From Stackebrandtia nassauensis DSM 44728 (lineage in GTDB: Bacteria; Actinomycetota; Actinomycetes; Mycobacteriales; Micromonosporaceae), in NCBI RefSeq assembly GCF_000024545.1, contig NC_013947.1:2046001-2110000 (forward strand): a DNA stretch of 64,000 nucleotides. Reading direction: 5' to 3'. The notes under the pieces are model-generated. The model saw nothing but the letters and a program-made list of their open reading frames with translations. It did no database searches and was not told the origin of the DNA. This document shows, piece by piece, positions 8,529-16,340 of the stretch (position 1 is the stretch's first letter; each line of letters opens with the position of its first letter). A program made the position numbers and the translations under genes.

Positions 8529-9566
8529 ATGCGGGCACGGGTATTGGTAGGGGCGGCGGTACTTCTCATCGTCATGGGTCTGGGCGCGTCTCCCGCGTTC
8601 GCTCACGAAGAGGGCGGACGCGGGGACGACAAGGGCGACGCGGATCGTCCGGAGGAGGCGGGACCGGAGTCGACCGCGGTCGACTACCAGGGGGCCAGCT
8701 GGTTGGCGGCGCACAAGGCCAACTACACCAACGCCAGCAGACCGAAGTCGGACCCGATCAACAAGGTCGTCATCCACACCATGCAGGGCACGGCCTCGGG
8801 GACCAAGGCGTGGTTCCGCAATCCGAAGTCGGAGGTCACGACGCACTATCTGGTCAGTTCGAGCAAGGGCTCGGTGACCCAGATGGTGCACGAGTCGGAC
8901 ATCGCGTGGCACGCGGGCAACTGGGACTACAACAAGACGTCCATCGGGATCGAGCACGAGGGTTACGTTCAGGACCCGAAGAAGTGGTACACGACGAACA
9001 TGTACGAGTCCTCGGCGCGGCTGGTCCGGTCGATCTGCGACCGCTACAACATTCCGATGGACCGCAAGCACATCATCGCGCACTCCGAGGTGCCCGGCGC
9101 GACCCACACCGACCCGGGCAAGGGCTGGAACTGGGACCGTTACATGGACCTGGTGCGCGAGTCCAAGACGCAGTCGTTCTCGATGGACAACGACAGCGCG
9201 GGCGTGAGCGCCTCGGACGCGTGGCAGCGCGCCAAGGTGCCGAACGGACGCGACTACGCGTACGCCTCGCCGGTGGCGAAGTCCGATCCACTGTGGTACA
9301 CGGTGGACCTGCCCAGCACCGGCCGGTATCGGGTCGAGGTGCGGTATCCGGCCTCGCCCGACAACAACACCCAGACGCCGTATCTCGTGGCCACGTCGTC
9401 CGGGTTCGAGAGTGTCTATGTCGACCAGACGACCGGGGGCGACACCTGGAAGTCGATCGGGAGTTTCAATCTGAAGGCCGGTGAGAAGCCGACCGTCGGG
9501 GTCAGCCGTTGGACCGGCACGCAGGGCCGCGTCGTCGCCGACGGGGTGCGGTTGGTGAAGGTCTAG
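8529..9566 (+). CDS. Secreted AmiD/AmpD-type N-acetylmuramoyl-L-alanine amidase with golvesin-like domain
   Basis: 345 aa. Residues 1-25 are a Sec signal peptide (ending SPAFAH). The amidase_2 domain (about 60-215) shows VVIHTMQG, THYLVSSSKG and AHSEVPGATHTDPG, giving the His, His, Asp zinc set of the AmpD/AmiD branch, unlike the Cys-type ligands of the three upstream amidases. The Tyr expected for catalysis is present (THYLV). Residues 220-345 form a C-terminal golvesin-like beta domain related to that of the gene at 2948. ATG 8529 is chosen because it starts the signal peptide; an in-frame upstream start would give a non-exportable N-terminus. It completes a 6.6-kb group of wall-hydrolase genes. 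Confidence 0.87.
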   Translation: MRARVLVGAAVLLIVMGLGASPAFAHEEGGRGDDKGDADRPEEAGPESTAVDYQGASWLAAHKANYTNASRPKSDPINKVVIHTMQGTASGTKAWFRNPKSEVTTHYLVSSSKGSVTQMVHESDIAWHAGNWDYNKTSIGIEHEGYVQDPKKWYTTNMYESSARLVRSICDRYNIPMDRKHIIAHSEVPGATHTDPGKGWNWDRYMDLVRESKTQSFSMDNDSAGVSASDAWQRAKVPNGRDYAYASPVAKSDPLWYTVDLPSTGRYRVEVRYPASPDNNTQTPYLVATSSGFESVYVDQTTGGDTWKSIGSFNLKAGEKPTVGVSRWTGTQGRVVADGVRLVKV

Positions 9567-9629
9567 CCACAGTGTCCCGCGCGGTTGCTCCGGCGGGAAT
9601 CGTCACACTGGCGGCATACACTGCCGCCC

Positions 9630-10022
9630 ATGACGACAGTGGCGTTCGTCGATGAGTCGACGGCTGGGAAGCAAAGCGACGCCTGGCATCTGGAGATCTT
9701 CGAGGAGACACTCTCGCTGCGGGAGCTGATTCGCAGGCGGGTGTTCCAGGAAGTGGCCGAGCACAACGCGAAGAACACCCCGGTGTTCAACGGGCTGGTG
9801 CAGCCCGAGGACGCCGAGGTGACCCTGAACGGCTACCGACTGCGGAAAGCACGCACCATCGACGCCGGGAAACAGTTCGACAAGGCGGTGGAAGCGTTCG
9901 ATCGCAACGGTTATGTCGTGCTCGTCGACGACCGGCAGGTCGAGGAACTGGACGCCGTCATCGACATCGCGCAGGGCACCACGGTCACGTTCCTCAAGCT
10001 CGTGCCGCTGGTGGGTGGCTGA
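9630..10022 (+). CDS. Small protein with a ubiquitin-like C-terminal region ending in Gly-Gly
   Basis: 130 aa, acidic and soluble, with no signal or membrane segment. The last 38 residues look like the end of a beta-grasp fold: VLVDDRQVEELDAVIDIA then TTVTFLKLVPLVGG, with the chain ending exactly at Gly129-Gly130. Aligned by eye with the tail of ubiquitin, the hydrophobic pattern, the Q-(L/V) pair, the strand before the tail and the diglycine all coincide. An N-terminal segment (WHLEIFEETLSLRELI) could be an early strand plus helix. No Shine-Dalgarno is present; TACACT at 9617-9622, inside a perfect 7-bp hairpin, ends 7 nt before ATG 9630, suggesting a leaderless mRNA. The next gene overlaps by 1 nt (TGATG). 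Function unknown; a MoaD/ThiS-like sulfur carrier is an alternative. Confidence 0.75.
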   Translation: MTTVAFVDESTAGKQSDAWHLEIFEETLSLRELIRRRVFQEVAEHNAKNTPVFNGLVQPEDAEVTLNGYRLRKARTIDAGKQFDKAVEAFDRNGYVVLVDDRQVEELDAVIDIAQGTTVTFLKLVPLVGG

Positions 10023-12535
10023 TGGACGGTTACGAACGCGTCGAACGCAGCAAGGCGAACGTGCGCTTCATGGAACGCCTGGTCCACCTGGCCAGAACCG
10101 GTGCGGCCGAAGAGTTCGCCGCCACGTTGCACGAAACCGCCGCTTCGTGGCGGGGCCGGTGGCCGTGGTGCGGGCGCATGCCGTCCTTCGCTGTGCGGCA
10201 GTTCGAAGCCGCGGCCGCCGAGACAGCACGGTCCGAACTGGAGTCCCGGCTGCGCCAGGCGGTGCCGGACGCGTCGGTGTCCGGCTACACGCTCGACAAC
10301 CTGGTGTCCGTGTATCCGTTGCTGCTGACCGGTTCCGAGGCGCTGGGCCACGCCCGCGAGACGCTCGCGGTCGCGGGACGCAAGTGGGTCTGCGGTGCCG
10401 ACACCGATGTGGTCGCGAGCGTGTTGTTGTTGCGGAGTCAGGGCGAGCCCATTCCCGTGAGCGTGGTGGCGACGCTGCGCCGGGAGACGTCCGTCGCGCG
10501 TTACTGGCCGGAGTTCGCCGATCTGGTGAGCGAACTGGAGGGACCATTGCTCAACCCCGGCGAACCCTGGGCCGACGAGGTGCTGGGCTGCCTGGAGAAC
10601 CTCGATCCCCGGTGGCGCGAACTCATCGCGCATCTCGGCAAGGCGACGAGCGCGAAACCCTCGGCGCGCTGGCTCAAGACCGCTGCGGGCTTCGTCGAGG
10701 AACTGGGCGCCGAGACCGTGGGAAACCAGGTGATGGCCTGGCTGTGCCTGGTGGGGGAGGAGCGCACGATCCCGGTGGACGACACCGAGTACGCCACCCA
10801 CTTCAACGAGCAGTTCGACCCGCACAATGTCGACTATCTGCGCGGTCTGGTCTGGACGCTCGGACTGGTGTCCCCGGACCGCGACGCGATCCGGTTGCTG
10901 GCCGATCTGGTCACCGTGTGCCAGCGCAAGATCCCCGGCGTCGGGGTGCGCAGTCAACTGATCACCAACGCCGCCATCCACGCGCTGTCCATGATCGATG
11001 ACCTTGAGGCGGTCGGGCAGATCGCGAGGTTGGCCACCAGCGTCAAGGTCAAGCCGACGCTCAAGGCTCTCAACAAGGCGCTCGACGCGCGGGCCGCCGC
11101 CCTGGGCATCACCCGCGACGAGGTCGAGGAGATCTCCGTCCCCACCTATGAGCTGACTCGGCAGGGGCGTCGCTTCGGCAAACTCGGCGAGACCTTGTGG
11201 GAGATCGCCGTCGATTCTGACGGGGTGAAACTGTTGTGGCGCAACGACTCCGGCAAGTCGTTGAAGTCGCCTCCGGCCGCGGTGAAACGCGAGCATCCCG
11301 AGACGGTCAAGGACCTGAAGGCCACGGTCAAGGACATCGCCAAGATGGTCTCGGCCCAGTCGGAGCGGCTGGACCGGCAGTTCCTGGCCCGGCGGGAGTG
11401 GCCGTTCACCGACTGGTGGGAGCGCTACGCCTACCACCCGTTGGTCGGCACGGTGGCGCGGCGTCTCATCTGGATGGTCGATGACGTCGCCTGTTGTTTC
11501 GCCGACGGCGACCTGCGCACGGTGGACGGTGCGGTGTTGGAGCAGCGTCACGGTACGACGGTGAGGCTGTGGCACCCGATCGGTCGCTACATCGACGAGG
11601 TGCTGGCCTGGCGCGACTTCCTGGAGCGCCACGGCATCGTCCAGCCGTTCAAGCAGGCCCATCGTGAGGTGTACCTGTTGACGGCGGCCGAGGAGAACAC
11701 CCGTGTCTACTCCAACCGGTTCGCGGCCCACATCCTCAAGCAGCACCAGTACAACTCGCTGGCCAAGGCGCGCGGCTGGGACAACCAGTTGCGGCTCATG
11801 GTCGACGACACCTACGAACCCACCACGAAGCTGCTGCCCCGGTGGGGGTTGCGGGCCGAGTTCTGGGTGGAGGGCATCGGCGACGACTACGGTGCCGACA
11901 CCACCGAGGCGGGGACCTATCTGCGGCTGGCCAGCGATCAGGTGCGGTTCTACCGCGAGGACGCGCCCCGCAACCACGCCCACGCCACCGGCGGCAACTA
12001 CGCCCAGTACGTCCACGACCGTGACGACTTCCGGGAACCGGTGCCGCTGAACGAGATCCCGCCGCTGGTGCTCAGCGAGGTGCTGCGCGATGTGGACCTG
12101 TTCGTGGGTGTCGCCAGCGTCGGCAACGATCCGGAGTGGTCGGACGGCGGCCCCGAGGGCCGGTTCCAGGAGTACTGGCACTCCTACAGCTTCGGCGAAC
12201 TGGGCGCCACCGCGGTGACCCGGCGCGATCTGCTGGAGCGGCTGGTGCCCCGGCTGGCGATCGCCGACCGGGCCGAGATCGACGGGAAGTTCCTGCGGGT
12301 GCGCGGCGACCTGCGCACGTACAAGATCCACCTGGGTTCGGGCAACATCCTGATGGAGCCGAACAACGAGTACCTGTGCATCGTCCCGAAGCAGGCCGGA
12401 ACCGGGGACGGCAAGGTGTTCCTGCCCTTCGACGGCGACCGGGTGCTGTCGTTGATCCTGTCCAAAGCGCTGTTGCTGGCCAAGGACACGACGATCACCG
12501 ACCGCACGATCACCTCGCAGATCCGGCGGGGCTGA
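10022..12535 (+). CDS. DUF4132 domain protein (MolR-like), partner of the ubiquitin-like gene
   Basis: 837 aa, cytosolic. The N-terminal two thirds are mostly helical, possibly repeat-like (leucine- and alanine-rich). The C-terminal region (about 490-837) resembles the DUF4132 domain found in E. coli MolR/YehI-type proteins: LLPRWGLRAEFWVEG, ARP-like NHAHATGGNY, and a final strand-rich part with YKIHLGSGNILM and YLCIVP. No known catalytic motif is visible. Translation is coupled to the 130-aa Gly-Gly protein by a 1-nt overlap, implying that the two work together at fixed stoichiometry. No E1, E2 or JAB-protease gene lies nearby. The biochemical role of DUF4132 is not established; I do not assign one. 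Confidence 0.8.
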   Translation: MDGYERVERSKANVRFMERLVHLARTGAAEEFAATLHETAASWRGRWPWCGRMPSFAVRQFEAAAAETARSELESRLRQAVPDASVSGYTLDNLVSVYPLLLTGSEALGHARETLAVAGRKWVCGADTDVVASVLLLRSQGEPIPVSVVATLRRETSVARYWPEFADLVSELEGPLLNPGEPWADEVLGCLENLDPRWRELIAHLGKATSAKPSARWLKTAAGFVEELGAETVGNQVMAWLCLVGEERTIPVDDTEYATHFNEQFDPHNVDYLRGLVWTLGLVSPDRDAIRLLADLVTVCQRKIPGVGVRSQLITNAAIHALSMIDDLEAVGQIARLATSVKVKPTLKALNKALDARAAALGITRDEVEEISVPTYELTRQGRRFGKLGETLWEIAVDSDGVKLLWRNDSGKSLKSPPAAVKREHPETVKDLKATVKDIAKMVSAQSERLDRQFLARREWPFTDWWERYAYHPLVGTVARRLIWMVDDVACCFADGDLRTVDGAVLEQRHGTTVRLWHPIGRYIDEVLAWRDFLERHGIVQPFKQAHREVYLLTAAEENTRVYSNRFAAHILKQHQYNSLAKARGWDNQLRLMVDDTYEPTTKLLPRWGLRAEFWVEGIGDDYGADTTEAGTYLRLASDQVRFYREDAPRNHAHATGGNYAQYVHDRDDFREPVPLNEIPPLVLSEVLRDVDLFVGVASVGNDPEWSDGGPEGRFQEYWHSYSFGELGATAVTRRDLLERLVPRLAIADRAEIDGKFLRVRGDLRTYKIHLGSGNILMEPNNEYLCIVPKQAGTGDGKVFLPFDGDRVLSLILSKALLLAKDTTITDRTITSQIRRG

Positions 12536-12543
12536 GTGGCTCC

Positions 12544-12858
12544 TCAGTGGAAGTACTTCAGGCCCACGACTCCGGCGACCACCAGCACCAGGCACAGGAT
12601 CCGGGCCACGCTGGTGGATTCGCCGAGCCAGGTCATGCCCACCACGGCGGTGCCGACCGCGCCGATGCCGACCCACACCGCGTAGCCGGTGCCGACCGGG
12701 ATCTCGCGCATCGCGTAACCCAGCCCGGCCATGCTCAGCAGTAGCGCCACCGCGAACACTGTGGTGGGCCACGGTTTGGTGAAGCCGTGCGATCGGTCCA
12801 GCGCGATCGCCCACACTGTTTCCAGGATCCCCGAGATCACCAGCACGATCCAAGCCAT
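12544..12858 (-). CDS. sugE: SMR-family small multidrug/guanidinium exporter (SugE/Gdx-like)
   Basis: About 104 aa with four transmembrane helices. The N-terminus MAWIVLVISGILETVWAI matches the SugE/Gdx branch, with the essential Glu of helix 1 and the GxGAVG segment in helix 3; that branch exports guanidinium as an antiparallel dimer. ATG 12858 is chosen: TACAGT lies 7 nt upstream on the coding strand (leaderless pattern), and the family begins with M-x-W-I. An in-frame GTG 9 nt further up falls inside that box. No guanidine riboswitch is visible in the short upstream region. It converges on the DUF4132 gene with an 8-nt gap. Confidence 0.85.
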   Translation of the reverse strand: MAWIVLVISGILETVWAIALDRSHGFTKPWPTTVFAVALLLSMAGLGYAMREIPVGTGYAVWVGIGAVGTAVVGMTWLGESTSVARILCLVLVVAGVVGLKYFH

Positions 12859-12900
12859 GGCTGCCACTGTAGGGCCGATTCGTGTCCGAAGTGGCGAAAG

Positions 12901-12949
12901 CGACGGCGAGCGGGCGAGGTGCTCGTGGCACCTCGCCCGCTCGCCGTCG
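12901..12949 (-). terminator. Very strong hairpin after the FMN reductase gene
   Basis: A perfect 22-bp stem (12901-12922 with 12928-12949) has a 5-nt loop, 7 nt after the reductase stop. No clear T-run follows, but stems of this strength commonly terminate in high-GC actinomycetes. Confidence 0.75.
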
Positions 12950-12955
12950 GTGGAG

Positions 12956-13561
12956 TCAGGCGGCGGCCAGGGTCTTCGCCTTGGCGCGCACGGTCTTGAG
13001 GGCCTCGGCCCATTCGAGGGTCTCGGTCAGCACCAGTTCCAGGGCGGCGTGCGTCTCGTCGGTGGGGGTCCACACTCCCTGGTAGAACAGGTCGGCGTGG
13101 TCGTGCTTGCCGATGACGACCTGGTCGCGGACGGCGGCGATCTTCAGTTCGGCCAGGACCAGTCGCAGTTGCTCCACGGCGCGGATGCCGCCGCCGGGGC
13201 CGTAGCCGACGAAGCCCGCGGCCTTGTTGTTCCACTCGGCGTACAGGTAGTCCAGGGCGTTCTTCAGGGCGCCGGGGAAGGAGTGGTTGTACTCGGGGAC
13301 CACGAACAGGAAGCCGTCGTAGGAGTCGATCGTGGCGGCCCACTCCTTGGTGTGGGTGTGCTCGTACTGGCCCATGATCGGGGGCATGGCCTCGTCCAGG
13401 AGCGGCAGATTGAGGTCGGCCAGGTCGATGAGGTCGACGGCGGCCTCGCCGGCGGCCACGGCGGGATGGCTGGCGGCGGCCTGCACCACCCAGTCCGCGA
13501 CGAGGGCGCCCCGGCGGCCGGGGCGGGTGCTTCCGGTGATCACTGCGATGCGGGTTGTCAT
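12956..13561 (-). CDS. NAD(P)H-dependent FMN reductase / quinone reductase
   Basis: 201-aa flavodoxin-like protein. The phosphate loop GSTRPGRRG (residues 10-18) and PEYNHSFPGALKNALD (about 89-104) are the FMN-binding signatures of the NADPH-dependent FMN reductase family (ArsH/ChrR/azoreductase-like). It probably transfers two electrons to quinones or FMN in the cytosol. AAGGAG lies 8 nt before ATG 13561. Divergent from a TetR regulator across a 120-bp region that holds two 21-bp tandem repeats, so the pair is likely a regulator-target couple responding to a quinone or other electrophile (inference). Confidence 0.9.
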   Translation of the reverse strand: MTTRIAVITGSTRPGRRGALVADWVVQAAASHPAVAAGEAAVDLIDLADLNLPLLDEAMPPIMGQYEHTHTKEWAATIDSYDGFLFVVPEYNHSFPGALKNALDYLYAEWNNKAAGFVGYGPGGGIRAVEQLRLVLAELKIAAVRDQVVIGKHDHADLFYQGVWTPTDETHAALELVLTETLEWAEALKTVRAKAKTLAAA

Positions 13562-13599
13562 GGTGGTCTCTCCTTCGGGAATTTCGTCTCGGAGCCGCT

Positions 13600-13641
13600 A
13601 AACTACAACGGCCATGGCAAAAACTACAACGCTCATGGCAA
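13600..13641. repeat. Two tandem 21-bp repeats, candidate TetR operators
   Basis: The units 13600-13620 and 13621-13641 differ at only two positions. The 21-bp period equals two helical turns, so bound proteins would sit on the same face. They lie between the divergent reductase and TetR genes; each unit contains CTACAACG followed by CATGGCAA. Confidence 0.6.
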
Positions 13642-13681
13642 AAAGTAAAACCGCGATTGTAATTTGTGATGGAGGCAACCC

Positions 13682-14362
13682 ATGGCGACCGAAACCGCCC
13701 CTTCGAGCCGTCCGGTCGGCGGTCGCGCGGACAAACGCGAGTCGATCATCAGGGGAGCCATGGCCGTGTTCGCCGAGGAGGGGTACACCCGGGCCAGCAT
13801 CGACGCGATCGCCAAACGGGCCGGGGTGTCGACCCGCACCATCTACAACCACTTCCGGGACAAGCCGGAACTGTTCCACGTCACCATCATGACCAGCACC
13901 AACGGCGTCGGCGACGCGATCTCGGCGCTCATCGAACGCCACTTCCACAAGGTCACCGACGTGGAGGCCGACCTCAACGCCTTCGGCTTTGACCTCGTGA
14001 CCTCAAAGGGGGAGTTCTCCGCCCACTTCGCGATGATGCAGCAGGTCAAGACCGAGTGGGCCCATGTGCCCGCCGAGGCGGCCCGGTTGTGGCGCGAGGC
14101 CGGGCCCCGACGGGTGAACAACGAGCTCGCCGCCAAGCTCAGTGAGCTCGACGCGAAGGGACTGCTGCGGGTGGAGAATCCACAGCAGGCGGCGAAGCAC
14201 CTGCAGACACTGGTGTGGGGGAGCCTGCCGATCGATTTCGACCTGGCGGCGACCCCCGAGTCCGAGATCGCCGCCCACGTGGCCTCCGGGGTGCGGGTGT
14301 TCCTCTACGGCTACGCGGCGCCCTCGGAGTTACCGGTGGCCAGCGGGTCGGCCAGCAGCTGA
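13682..14362 (+). CDS. TetR-family transcriptional regulator
   Basis: 226 aa. Helix-turn-helix at about 20-65 (ASIDAIAKRAGVSTRTIYNHF), then a C-terminal ligand-binding region resembling TetR_C_7 types. GGAGG at 13671-13675 gives ATG 13682. It faces the FMN reductase gene, and the 21-bp repeats upstream are its probable operators, implying control of itself and of the reductase. Its last 52 nt overlap the 3' end of the convergent ROK gene. Both frames are well supported up to the overlap. Confidence 0.9.
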   Translation: MATETAPSSRPVGGRADKRESIIRGAMAVFAEEGYTRASIDAIAKRAGVSTRTIYNHFRDKPELFHVTIMTSTNGVGDAISALIERHFHKVTDVEADLNAFGFDLVTSKGEFSAHFAMMQQVKTEWAHVPAEAARLWREAGPRRVNNELAAKLSELDAKGLLRVENPQQAAKHLQTLVWGSLPIDFDLAATPESEIAAHVASGVRVFLYGYAAPSELPVASGSASS

Positions 14363-15507
14363 CGGCGCACCGTCGCCAAGGCCGCGTCCAGGCCGCCCCG
14401 CAGCACCGCGTCCCCCTCGACCGCGGTGCGTTTGACGGGGGTGCCGAAGCCGAGTTTGGCCAGCGCGGCGCCGACCGCCTCGCCGAGCCTGCCCGAACCG
14501 GCCGCGCCGATCTCCCCGGCCAGCACGATCACCGCCGGGGCCAAGATGGTCACCACCGAGGCCAGTCCGATCGCGATGCGTCGCGCCACCACGTCGAAGA
14601 ACTCCGCGTCGTCCGCGGTCTCGGCCACCTCGATCGCCGACCGCGCCGAGGACACCTCGCGGCCGTGCCGTTGCGACAGCCGGACGATCGCCGGGCCCGC
14701 CGCCAGTTCCTGCAGATCCGGCGGCGCCACCGCCGAGGGCGTTCCGATGGGGAGATACCCGATCTCACCGGCGGCGCCGCTGAAGCCGTGCAGCAGTCCG
14801 CCCCCGGCCTCGTCACCCAGGTCGATGCCCAGGCCGATACCGGCCTCGCCCAGCCACAGCAGCGCGAAGCCCTCGGTGCCGCCCACGCCGTGGTGGCGTT
14901 CGGCCAGCGCCGCCAGGTTCACGTCGTTGTCGATGCGCACCGGGGTGCCCAGCGCCTCGGCCAGCCGCTGCCGCAGCCCCGGCGTCTCCAGTCCCTCGAT
15001 GTCGATGTTGCGGACCCGGTCGCCGCGGCCGTCGTAGGAACCCGGCACCGCCACCCAGACACTGCGCAGTCGATCACGGTCCACTTCGGCCATCGCGCAC
15101 GCGTCGGCCACCGCCGCCACCACGGCCGCCTCGGGATCGTCGCCCAGCGGGCACTTCACCGTCCGACGGAGCTCGCCGCGCAGGTCCGCCACCGCCACGT
15201 CGAGCCGGTCGGGTTCGCGCAGCGACACCGCCGCCGAGTACGCCGCGTCCGCGTCGATCGCGTACACGTCGGCGCGCGGCCCCGGTCCGCCGCTGGTGCG
15301 ACCGGCCACCGTCACCAGCCCCGCCGCCCGCAGCCGCTTGATCACCTCCGAAGCCGTCGGCTTGGAGAACCCGGTCAGCTCGACCAGTTCCGGGCGGGTC
15401 AGCCGGTCGCGCAGGAACAGGCAACCCAGTGCCGTGCGCTCGTTGATGAGACGCAGCAGACGCGACGAGCCACCGTGGCCCGCCGCGTCCGCGTGGGACG
15501 CGCTCAT
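14311..15507 (-). CDS. ROK-family transcriptional regulator
   Basis: 398 aa: winged helix at about 15-65 (LVELTGFSKPTASEVIKRL) and a ROK domain. IDNDVNLAA holds the conserved Asp; as in the other ROK gene, no Cys-type zinc motif follows GEIGYL. ATG 15507 has GAGGAA 5 nt upstream. It is the third gene of a run with the cellulase and the lyase-like protein (32-nt gap), so it probably senses a plant-glucan-derived sugar and controls that operon from its own mRNA. The 3' end overlaps the convergent TetR gene by 52 nt. Confidence 0.87.
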   Translation of the reverse strand: MSASHADAAGHGGSSRLLRLINERTALGCLFLRDRLTRPELVELTGFSKPTASEVIKRLRAAGLVTVAGRTSGGPGPRADVYAIDADAAYSAAVSLREPDRLDVAVADLRGELRRTVKCPLGDDPEAAVVAAVADACAMAEVDRDRLRSVWVAVPGSYDGRGDRVRNIDIEGLETPGLRQRLAEALGTPVRIDNDVNLAALAERHHGVGGTEGFALLWLGEAGIGLGIDLGDEAGGGLLHGFSGAAGEIGYLPIGTPSAVAPPDLQELAAGPAIVRLSQRHGREVSSARSAIEVAETADDAEFFDVVARRIAIGLASVVTILAPAVIVLAGEIGAAGSGRLGEAVGAALAKLGFGTPVKRTAVEGDAVLRGGLDAALATVRRQLLADPLATGNSEGAA

Positions 15508-15539
15508 GCGCTTCCTCTGTTCACGTAGCTCGTATCTCC

Positions 15540-16340
15540 TCAAACCTGTTCGTAGGCGCGCATTCCGCGCATCAGCAGATGACAGTCCCGCAGCGAACCC
15601 GTGTCGTCCTCGAGGGAACGGTAGATGCCCCACTTGGGACGGATCCGGACCCCTTCGAGACTGGTTCCCAGTCCGTCCTTGCTGACGTCGACGATCGTCT
15701 GCGAACCATCCTTGACCACCCAGCGCACCGCGCCGTCGGGGGCGTCCCCGGCCAGGATCTCCAGCTCGATGTCGATCCAGCGCTCCTTCAGCGGCGCCAG
15801 CTCGGTGCGTTCGACCAGGATGTCCTGCGGGTGGTCCTTCAGTTCCATCGTCTCGACGCCGTCGACCCGCCGCAGCGAGATCATCATGGCCGGGCCGATC
15901 TTCGGGCTGTACAGCTGCGTGATGTGCGTGAAGGTCTTGGTGGCCAGCAGGGTCTCGGGGATGAACACCTGATAGTTGAGCCGCCAGGTCGAGCCCGGCT
16001 CGATCACCAGGAAGTCGCCGCCCGCGGGCGTGCGCATCCCCTTGACCTCCTGCCGCTGCCGGTCGGTGTGGCTGTCGACGTCCTCCATGTGCATGTTGAA
16101 CCGGTAGGCGTCGTCCTCCACATAGATGTGTGGCTGCCCGTCGGGATGCGAGTCGGCGCGGTCGTCCTCGACGCCCTCGAAGGCGTCCAGGCCGTCGGAG
16201 CCGGGATCGGGGGCCCAGCGCTCCTGCCACTCCGCTTTGCCCACCGTGGACGCTTCCGCCGTGGTGTAGGCCAGTCCGGCCGCCGCCACGGTCACCCCGG
16301 TGGCCGCCAGCAGACTCCGGCGCGAGATCGAGGCGCTCAC
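15540..16340 (-). CDS. Tat-exported polysaccharide lyase-like protein
   Basis: 266 aa. GTG 16340 overlaps the cellulase stop (GTGA) and starts a Tat signal, SASISRRSLLAATG, with predicted cleavage near residue 31. The mature part looks like a concanavalin-type jelly roll of the heparin-lyase-like/PL group: beta-strand-rich with paired aromatic residues (VIEPGSTWRLNYQVFIPE, RPKWGIYRS). The lyase assignment is weak because no catalytic residues can be recognised without alignment; a glycan-binding or glucanase role is equally possible. Its place in the GH5 operon points to extracellular breakdown of plant or microbial glucan. Confidence 0.7.
   Translation of the reverse strand: MSASISRRSLLAATGVTVAAAGLAYTTAEASTVGKAEWQERWAPDPGSDGLDAFEGVEDDRADSHPDGQPHIYVEDDAYRFNMHMEDVDSHTDRQRQEVKGMRTPAGGDFLVIEPGSTWRLNYQVFIPETLLATKTFTHITQLYSPKIGPAMMISLRRVDGVETMELKDHPQDILVERTELAPLKERWIDIELEILAGDAPDGAVRWVVKDGSQTIVDVSKDGLGTSLEGVRIRPKWGIYRSLEDDTGSLRDCHLLMRGMRAYEQV

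Noticed and set aside
9911-12931. 1006-codon open frame on the minus strand
   Set aside because: Antisense to the DUF4132 gene; His/Arg/Gly-rich composition without motifs, an effect of high GC at third positions.
12859-12955. Guanidine riboswitch before sugE
   Set aside because: The leader is too short and the start is leaderless; no guanidine-I type conserved loops are visible.
13600-13641. Start of a CRISPR array
   Set aside because: Only two 21-bp units with no spacers; fits tandem operators.
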